From: Aspergillus flavus
Taxonomy: Eukaryota > Ascomycota > Eurotiomycetes > Eurotiales > Aspergillaceae
Length of the DNA: 64,000 bases
Assembly (NCBI RefSeq): GCF_009017415.1
Contig: NC_092407.1
Span: 2,976,001 to 3,040,000, forward strand
Direction of reading: 5' to 3'
Shown: positions 56,910 to 64,000 of the stretch, piece after piece
Layout: every line of letters begins with the position of its first letter
How positions within the stretch are numbered: the first letter of the stretch is position 1
Notes under the pieces: model-generated
Databases searched by the model: none
Seen by the model: the letters and a program-made list of their open reading frames with translations, nothing else
What the model was told of the DNA's origin: nothing
Translations under genes and position numbers: made by a program

Positions 56910-57708
56910 CTACGACAGAGTCTTTCTAAACTCCTCCATGTCGGCGATGGTCTTCAGGAGTCTATCGTGTGCTAGGCTAACCCTGTTGTACACTACCCTC
57001 GCATCCTCCAGTTCTTCTTCAACGGTACGATCATCGGGAGCCTGCAAGTTCGGAGCCGGGGCCGTTGCCTGATATCTGGGTGCATCGAACTGGGCCTCTG
57101 CTTGACGAGCTCTACCGTGCGACTGACGTACTAACTTCTTTCTGAGGCCGTCGCGGTTCTCTGAATTCGCCCTAATTTGCTCCATGGCCACCTTGCTGAG
57201 TTCTTGCGCCTTGACCCACGCCTGGGCCTTGTGGCAGTCTGGCTTAACCTTCTTAAGTATGTCTGCGACGGCGTCATCTGAGAGGGGGGCTCCTGCAACG
57301 GTTTCTCTTTCAGCAGTTGGGGGGCTCTGTGAGGTCTATCAGAGAAGGATACAGATGTAGATATGGGAGGAGGTTAGTCCTTACTGCACCAACGCGAGCT
57401 CTGATCGCATGGGTCAAAGTGGAATCGCCCTCGGACAGCTCGAAGGGCTCGTCAAAAGAAGCTTGCTTAGCGGCCACGTATCGAGCTCTCAACATCAAGT
57501 CGGTTGAGAAGCTATCCATGGTGAAGATTTCGCTGTCGTTTTCTTCATTGCGCTTGTTGGAGTCGAGAAGTTCGGCACCAGGGGAAGGAAGGGGGCGTTT
57601 CTTGGAAGCCTCGCTTGCCCTTTTTTCCATGGCGGCGTTATAGAGCCTGCGAAGAGTCAGACCAAAGAAGAAAGTTATGATGATAGTGATAAGCTGTAAG
57701 AGCAACAT
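56910..57708 (-). CDS. Small N-terminally anchored membrane protein, unknown function
   Basis: Exon 1 is 57708-57385 and exon 2 is 57335-56910, with a 49-base intron (GTAAGG...GATAG, ACTAAC branch); 249 residues. A second acceptor CACAG nine bases downstream is also in frame and would drop three residues. The start is the ATG at 57708 (MLLLQLITIII); upstream codons in frame are not ATG. Residues 2-18 form one hydrophobic helix followed by basic residues (LRRLYNAAMEKR), so the chain is probably anchored with its bulk in the cytosol. The rest is polar and helical, with a C-terminal coiled coil (DRTVEEELEDARVVYNRVSLAHDRLLKTIADMEEF) ending at the stop. I do not recognise the family. The two exons are joined by phase-0 splicing with continuous composition, which supports a real gene. 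It is convergent with the 257-residue gene. Confidence 0.7.
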
Positions 57709-58465
57709 AGTGAATGACACGTCTAGTGATGAAAATATGAAGACAATGAGAATATAGATAGAATAAGAGAGTCAGTTTAGAGAAGAGACTGTTAAGAATG
57801 AAGAAAGAGAAATTGTATATGACTGTGTTCTCAGTACGTTAGGTTTTGTGACTTACCCAGACCTTCTGTGAGATCTCTTTGATCCCATGCTGCGAAGTAG
57901 ATACCGTGAGCTTGTGGTAGTGGATAGAAGGAAGGTGCGCGAGCAGGAGATGGTAAGTAAGAGGACCCCAAAGATGTGGAGCACACGAAAGACAGTGAAT
58001 AAATGAAGATGATTTCAAGAAATACACGCCTATAGTCTTTGTTCTGTACTTCAGTGATATCATTCACTCTTCTGGTTTTAGGCTGGGCTGCCTTAGGAGC
58101 TGCCAACTTTGAACATGATGTCGATATGTATGCTTTTATGGCCTAGTACACGAATTATATTCTTCATTAGTTGCTGTATATCTTTTATGTCCCTGTGAAG
58201 CAGTACTGCTCTTATTGATAAGTCTGCAGCATTTCAGGTGACTTGATGGTTGGAATCTATAGAACAGTACAAGAAAAGCATGGCTTATTATACTGTCACA
58301 AACAAGGTAGTATCATGTATATTCGCTGTGTAATTTCAGAAAGGACCTCTGATGTAGAAGTTGCTAGATAAAGTATAAAAATCACAGAGCGACGTACTCG
58401 TGATCTAACTGCTACATCCTATAGATGTTGTATCCCCGGCTCTATTTACATATGACACAAACCTC
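57709..58465. other. Intergenic upstream of the small membrane protein
   Basis: A consensus donor (CTGG then GTAAGT) lies on the minus strand at about 57859, which could belong to a leader intron of the small membrane-protein gene. The minus frame at 57831-58106 begins with TTG, has no upstream in-frame ATG, and is not called. Confidence 0.45.
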
Positions 58466-59791
58466 TCATGAAAAGAAGCGATTATTCGGACGTGGAAGAC
58501 CAAGGTGTTCCCTCAAGGTTGTTCCTTCATAATCCTGACGGAAGATGCCACGACGCTGCAACTCAGGTACCAGTCGCTGAACAACATCATCCAGCCCCTG
58601 TGGCAGGAATGGGAATACGACAGTGAAACCATCAGCGCCCTCCTCATCCAGCCAGACACTCATTTCCTCCGCGATTGATTCAGGCGTACCGACAAAAGCA
58701 AGTCCCGAGTAGCCACCATGTCGCTGTGCAAGCTGCCGTACAGTCAACTTCTCGTCCTCGGCAAGCTTCAGAACTCCAGCACGGCCTGTCTTGCTCGCAT
58801 TAGTCTCCGGGATATCCGTCGGTAGTGGACCATCTGGATCGAACCCGGACGCATCAGTTCCGAGTGCAATGGACAAGGAGGCGATGGCGCTGTCGTAGTG
58901 GACTAGACTATCGAGCTTGAGGCGCTTGGCTCTGGCCTCTTCGACACTGTCACCAACGACGATAAAGGCGGCCGGTAGGATCTTGAGATGGTTACGATCC
59001 CGACCGGCTGCCACCGCACGGCCCTTGATGTCCGCATACAGTGCCTTTGCAGACTCCAAGTCCCTCGGCGAGCAGAAGACCGCTTCGGCCGTTTCAGCCG
59101 CCAACTGTTTTCCTGGCTCGGACTGCCCTGCTTGCACAATCACAGGCCAACCCTGAACTGGGCGCGCGATGTTCAGCGGTCCCCTGACTTTCAGATCGTC
59201 ACCCTTGTGGTCGAGGACATGTAACTTCTCCGGATCAAAGTAGATGCCGGTCTCCTGATCGCGGATGAAGGCATCATCGGCAAAACTATCCCACAGCCCG
59301 GTAACGACATCATAGAACTCACGAGCCCGCTTATAGCGGTCCGCGTGTTCCACATGTGCATCTAGTCCGAAGTTCTTCGCAGACTCCGGATTACCGGTGG
59401 TGACGATATTCCAAGCCGCGCGGCCGCTGCTGAGATGATCCAGCGAGGCGAATCGTCGCGCGATATGGTAGGGCTCATCGTATGTCGTGGATGCTGTCGC
59501 CGCGAGCCCAATCTTCTCTGTTACAACTGATAGTGCCGAGAGGAGAGTGAACGGCTCGAAGGATGTCACGGTGTGGCTGCGTTTCAGCGCCTCGACCGGC
59601 ATGTTCAGCACGGCGAGGTGATCGGCCATGAAGAAAGCATCGAACTTGGCATCTTCTAGCTTCTTAATGAAGGATTTGAGATGGGTGAGATTGAAGTTGG
59701 CGTCTGGATAGGCGCCGGGGTATCGCCATGCGCCAGTATGTAAGCTGACCGGCCGCATGAACGCGGTCAAATGTAGTGTTTTTTCAGGCAT
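58466..59791 (-). CDS. Bacterial-luciferase-like FMN monooxygenase (NtaA/SnaA/DszA family)
   Basis: 441 residues, one exon, ATG at 59791. Flavin-dependent two-component monooxygenase large subunit with a TIM-barrel luciferase fold. Family landmarks: N-terminal LHLTAFMRPVSLHTGAWRYPGA, the FFMADHLAV segment, SFEPFTLLSALSVVTEKIGLAATASTTYDEPYHIARRFASLDHLSSGRAAWNIVTT (flavin-binding core), GWPVIVQAGQSEPGKQLAAETAEAVF, and the GFTVVFPFLPQGLDDVVQRLVPELQRRGIFR C-terminus. Bacterial members oxidise nitrilotriacetate, dibenzothiophene sulfone or pristinamycin IIB using FMNH2 from a separate reductase; no reductase is visible here. Fungal genomes hold several such genes, thought to come from bacteria. 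The lack of introns and the higher GC than the flanks fit that. The substrate is unknown. It is divergent from a Dal5-family permease 1.8 kb away. Confidence 0.9.
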   Translation of the reverse strand: MPEKTLHLTAFMRPVSLHTGAWRYPGAYPDANFNLTHLKSFIKKLEDAKFDAFFMADHLAVLNMPVEALKRSHTVTSFEPFTLLSALSVVTEKIGLAATASTTYDEPYHIARRFASLDHLSSGRAAWNIVTTGNPESAKNFGLDAHVEHADRYKRAREFYDVVTGLWDSFADDAFIRDQETGIYFDPEKLHVLDHKGDDLKVRGPLNIARPVQGWPVIVQAGQSEPGKQLAAETAEAVFCSPRDLESAKALYADIKGRAVAAGRDRNHLKILPAAFIVVGDSVEEARAKRLKLDSLVHYDSAIASLSIALGTDASGFDPDGPLPTDIPETNASKTGRAGVLKLAEDEKLTVRQLAQRHGGYSGLAFVGTPESIAEEMSVWLDEEGADGFTVVFPFLPQGLDDVVQRLVPELQRRGIFRQDYEGTTLREHLGLPRPNNRFFS

Positions 59792-61617
59792 GGTTTTCTA
59801 TACTGGGTTTCTGGTTATGAAATGAGTGGTACTGTAGGAAAAGGAAGTTACTATTACTGCCAGCGGGGTTGAAGACAATGTTATCGTGACCTATATACAT
59901 GTCAGTTATCTTGTGATGACAAATGTGCTCGCGGATGAGTGAAATTGAGGTTGCGATCACGACATCGATAGCCTATCGTGTAAAGAGTATCGGTATTGCT
60001 CAACATGGTTTACAAAGCAGGATTGCCCAAGCTGTGAGACAAAGTGGAGTTGATTATGGTGATGAATGCTACTACAGTAAAGCGTATAGATTGGATGCGC
60101 AATTATCCCGCGTTTGTCAGCTAGGGAATATCTGTACTTTGTGAGCCCTAGTATATATGGAACAATCTTTTGTAAAACACGATCAAATGTTATATTTTAA
60201 GAAAGAAAGCAATAAAAGGTCAAAAGATGAATACTAGCTATATACTAGTTATGGTGTGAACTGGGGAATGCAGACAGCATCGACTCATATTTGAGAACGT
60301 GCATTACTACATACAATGAGATAACAGTGGTTGAATTTGGATATTGTGTTCTGATTATTTCCAAGATTAGCTAGATTCAGAACTGATTATATCCAACGTA
60401 GATGCTTCTTAATATGCTAAACGACATAAAACCTGCACCTAGTAAAACAGGGTCAGGGCTTGTACTCGGAGCTCCACGATGCTATAATCTAAGTGTATAG
60501 TACTACGAAGCCTTCCAGCGCGTTGTTTAGTATGTTTCAAATGGAGGCTTTTCTACATGATACATGATTTATATCTTGGAAAAGAAGAAGATAAGGTCGA
60601 TGTAATGAGGACGATCTAATGCATTATCTTGATGTAGAGCCCTAACCTACCGTGGTAGTCTCGATATAACATGCCTGTTCGATAATGGACCCCAAGCTTG
60701 CAATGGCAAATATATTAGACAGTAATGTATTGTTGTAATGAGTAAGCCATCATACTTTCCTGAACATACAATGGATAAATAGTCTGGAGTGTTATTATGT
60801 GTTGAGTTGACAGAGATCGGCTTCAGAGATGTAGATCAGTCGTTGAGCCGCCGATGCGAAGACATATTGTTAGTACAGCGCCAAATGGAACAATAGCTTC
60901 GAGTTAGGATTTGTGATATCACATGTGTCAAGGCAATAGCCACTATTGCCACAGAGCCATAAAGGATTCGACGTGCGGCGATCGACAACCTCGTATTTGA
61001 TTCCCCTTACTGTCGCGCAGAAAGACTTTGGCTAAGTAAAAGACGATCTGCTTTTGGGATGAGAATTCTAGCCATTCAAAGTACGAATAATTTTGCCAAG
61101 GGAGTTAGTTACAATGGCCTGGAGACCGAGAGTCCACTATCCACGAATCTCAGGCTTTGGAGAATGCATCCCATCCCAGTCTGGGTGGCCTAACATGCGA
61201 GTCTCGGTGGTTGCAACATCATGACTTGTACATCGGAGATTCATAACAAGTGGAACTCTAGGGGAGGGTAAGGTATTTCAATGGTCTCTCCATTGTGACC
61301 TCGAACCAGGATCATGGATGGTTGAAATAGGGTGCAAATCAGATCATGCATAAATGGATAATACCACCCTTTAAACTTTGGATTCCGGAAGGTTACATTT
61401 CCATCTGCCTTGAAGGTGATTGATGAATATCAATCGACCTGGGCTGAAAGTCAATCTCTGCCTCTTTTGTTGTATGTTTTGGACCCCTCTTTTGTTCGAC
61501 GAGTTTATTTTTATTCGGCCACGTTGTAGGGTGCTGTCCCTTTTTCATTTGTTCTTCATTATCAGCATGTATTCTCATCTTGTTTGAGATTCTTCCCCAG
61601 ACAGATCGAGAAAAAAA
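59792..61617. promoter_or_regulatory. Divergent intergenic region between monooxygenase and permease (1.8 kb)
   Basis: AT-rich and without a recognisable gene. Several GATAA/TTATC strings are present (for example near 59881, 60310, 60589 and 60678), as expected by chance in AT-rich DNA but also as in AreA-controlled nitrogen genes. A purine-rich, CT-poor leader ends in a run of eight A directly before the permease ATG. Confidence 0.5.
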
Positions 61618-63320
61618 ATGATGGAGGTAAACAGCGACCAACCAGTCGCGGACGCGATACGGAGACAAGCTACATCTTCTCAAGCAGTAGACGATGCCTG
61701 GAATTTCTTGGACAAATATGGCGATGTCCAGCACACGGACTTGGATCTGGTCGCAATCCGTCATAAAGTTGATCGGCGCATTTTACCTTTCATGTTCTGT
61801 TGCTATTTTCTACAATTCATCGATAAGGTGATGTATAATGTCAGTATCTCGAACCTTTATCCTGACCTCGCTAATTCCCGGCTTCAAAGTACGCGGGAGT
61901 CATGGGTATGAAAACAGACCTGGACCTGAAGGGAAACAATTTTAGCAACGGCGCAAGTGCCTTTTTCATTGCATCCTTGGTGGCTGAAGTTCCAAATAGT
62001 AAGCGTCTTATTATCCTCCTACTAGCATGAAAGCTCACCAGGACACCAGCATATCTTCTTCAGAAGGTACCCCCAGCAAAATGGTTGAGCATCAATGTCA
62101 TGCTCTGGGGTGTTGCAGCAGCCGCGGCGGCTGGTGCGAAGAACTATACGACTCTGCTTGTCGCGCGTATATTTCTGGGGATTTTTGAAGCTCCGGTAGC
62201 GCCATCCTTGATGATCATAAGCGGTCAATACTATACAAAGTCCGAACAGGCCCCAAGATTTACATTCTGGTTTTTAGGCCTCGGAGTAGCCCAGATCATC
62301 GGCGGATTGATCTCTTTTGGCTTCCAACATGTACACCATGCATTCGCCGGCTGGCGTATCATGTTCCTTGTCATGGGACTGATAACTGTTGCTGTAGGAT
62401 TTGCTACCTTACTTTTCCTTCCAGATACCCCAATGCAGGCGAAGTGGTTATCGGATGATCAAAAGGTGACGCTACTTCAACATGTTCGTGTGAATCAGAC
62501 CGGTATTCGCAATGGCAAATTTGATCCCAAGCAATTGCTAGAAGCAGTTCTTGACCCTCAGGTGTGGCTGTGGGCTTTGATGCTCGCCTTGGTAAGTTCA
62601 TTTCCTACCTATTCGCCCCTTCCAAGTGTGGTCTTTGAAGGAAGACTTCCAGTCTACGAGGAAGAAGGAAGGCTAACCCGTATCTAGCAAGCTGTTTCCA
62701 GCGGGGTGGTCGTGGTGTATTCGTCTACGCTTATAGCCGGCTTTGGCTTTGGCGGACCTATCTCAGCCCTTCTAAATACCCCTTCCGGAATTGTTAGTAT
62801 TTTCTTCACACTGCTAGTGGGTATTGGCGTTCGCAAAGCCTCGAATCGATGGGCATGGGTCTTTATCTGCAGTATTCCAGGAATTATCGGCGGCGGGCTC
62901 ATGTCTTTCCTGCCCAAGAGCAATCGAGCCGGAGTATTGATTGGGATCTACCTAGTCAATTCAATCGTTGCTCCAACACCAGTGATCTACCATTGGATTG
63001 CCGCCAATTGCGCAGGATACACAAAACGCGCCTTTACAAGTGCTATGGTGGCCGGTTTCTTCTGTGTTGGCAATATCATTGGGCCGCAGACTTTCCAGGC
63101 AAGGGATGCCCCCGAATACCGACCAGCCAAGATTGCAGTTCTGGTGACTCAGGCCGTTGCGGGAATATTAGCTGTCGTCCTATTCGGGTACTATGTCTGG
63201 GAGAACAGGCGGAGGGATCGTGCCCAGACAACCCAAGAAGGACAGGGGGTTGTCACGGACGAGAAAGCATGGGGTGGGTTGACTGACAAACAGAACAAGG
63301 ACTTTCGTTATGTGTACTGA
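61618..63320 (+). CDS. MFS transporter, anion:cation symporter (Dal5/allantoate permease type)
   Basis: Four exons: 61618-61839, 61890-61998, 62050-62591 and 62688-63320; 501 residues, about 12 membrane helices. Introns are 50 bases (GTCAGT...CAAAG, a weak donor and acceptor, but it restores FIDKVMYNYAGVMGM), 51 bases (GTAAGC...ACCAG, restoring VAEVPNTYLLQKVPPAKW) and 96 bases (GTAAGT...TCTAG, joining LMLAL to QAVSSG). The family signature LLVARIFLGIFEAPVAPSLMIISGQYYTKSEQAPRF in helices 4-5 is complete, and the end DKQNKDFRYVY is typical. Dal5-type carriers import allantoate, ureidosuccinate, vitamins, sulfonates and other organic anions with protons. The substrate is unknown. Its divergent neighbour, an FMN monooxygenase, suggests uptake of a compound that the enzyme then oxidises. 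Confidence 0.92.
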
Positions 63321-64000
63321 GTGGGGTCATCACAACCGGTGAGAATTCTAGTATATAATTTATAAATAAAGCAATATGACTAAGTCATATATGAGCACGG
63401 ACAGAGAAAATACGTTGAGTATTAGCAACGCAAGGAGCGATCTTTACCGAGCCTAGGAGACAACTATTCGTTGGACTCCAGCGTCTAACACCACCACCTA
63501 AGTCGAGGATACACCGCAGCAGTAATGCTGCTGTCTTTGGTCGCACGGCATATGATAACTCATATTCAGTGTTGGTCCCCTATGCAATAGTCTAATACGT
63601 GTTACTTCGAATAGGAGCGCTTCTTGCCAATGCATATCGGTGTCATACATTGTCTGACAGGCATACATGGCAAGATCATTATATATGGAAAGCTCTGGCT
63701 TCCGTCTAGTTATGATGCAGTTAGATAAATTAACCTTGACGGTTGAAGCTGCTATTCATCTATTGGTCGTCATATAACCTATAGCCACCCCTTGCATAAT
63801 TTGACCCTCAATAGTAGACCGTTCAACTAACAGGCCTTGTACACGTATCCTGATCTTGAGATCATGTACATGTACATTGTAAAGCTATTAGTGCTCGGTA
63901 GATTATCTTTCAATAAGTTTCAAGTCTCTATATAATCAAAATTAATAACTTAGCAATGTTTGTATTACTAAATCAAGATGTCGAGTATGGAGGATCTGGA
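63321..64000. other. 3' flank of the permease gene to the right window edge
   Basis: AT-rich; no gene is recognised in the last 0.68 kb. Confidence 0.55.

Noticed and set aside
57831..58106. 91-codon minus-strand frame next to the small membrane-protein gene
   Set aside because: Begins with TTG; the nearest upstream ATG is in another frame and stops at once. The GTAAGT inside is better explained as a possible leader-intron donor.
1..64000. CRISPR array, rRNA genes, secondary-metabolite backbone genes
   Set aside because: None of the expected repeat structures or large synthase domains are present; the genome is a fungal nuclear one.

Overview
This window is nuclear DNA of a filamentous ascomycete, most probably an Aspergillus or a close relative in the Eurotiales. 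The reasons are the gene set (a HapB-type CCAAT-binding subunit, a long kinesin-3 of the UncA type, a close relative of the Aspergillus terreus blasticidin-S deaminase, a GPI-anchored Pro/Ala-rich wall protein), short GT-AG introns of 46-96 bases with CTRAY-like branch points, scattered pol III tRNA genes, and large spacing between monocistronic genes. I support 15 protein genes (one cut by the left edge) and 6 tRNA genes. Many gene models need introns; I placed these by eye from splice consensus and protein continuity.

Layout. 1-633 (-): start of an RNA-biology protein resembling ARS2/SERRATE. 2903-4009 (-): hapB. 4010-12842: an almost 9-kb interval without a convincing gene, lying between divergent hapB and uncA. 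12843-17859 (+): kinesin-3 UncA. 18692-20074 (+): GT90/CAP10-like glycosyltransferase. 22422-23466 (+): secreted GH43 glycosidase. 23908-25620 (-): BCS1-like AAA ATPase. 26350-28576 (-): membrane-anchored ENPP-type phosphodiesterase. 29198-29658: two identical tRNA-Gly(UCC) genes in inverted orientation. 30557-31546 (+): GPI-anchored wall protein. 31948-32343 (-): blasticidin-S-deaminase-like cytidine deaminase. 33012-34272 (-): acyl-CoA delta-9 desaturase fused to cytochrome b5. 34854-38498 (-): 1214-residue single-pass membrane protein of unknown role. 40103-41808 (-): bHLH-leucine zipper factor. 41809-53192: 11 kb without a recognisable protein gene but with four tRNA-Gln(CUG) genes (three tandem, one diverged). 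53193-55191 (-): Ofd1/Tpa1-type prolyl hydroxylase. 55859-56632 (+) and 56910-57708 (-): two small genes I do not recognise. 58466-59791 (-): bacterial-type FMN monooxygenase (NtaA/SnaA/DszA family). 61618-63320 (+): Dal5-family (ACS) transporter, divergent from the monooxygenase.

The genes are mostly independent housekeeping and accessory units; nothing resembles a secondary-metabolite cluster with a backbone synthase. The one pair whose arrangement suggests a shared job is the last: a flavin monooxygenase of a sulfur/nitrogen-scavenging family and an organic-anion permease transcribed away from each other across 1.8 kb, a candidate uptake-plus-degradation module. Other points of interest are two introns whose length is a multiple of three and which lack stops (GT90 and bHLH genes), so automatic annotation could leave them in the protein; a CCAAT cluster just upstream of hapB that fits known autoregulation; and a fourth tRNA-Gln copy that differs from the tandem three by changes that keep every stem paired. 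All function calls rest on reading motifs by eye; no database search was possible.
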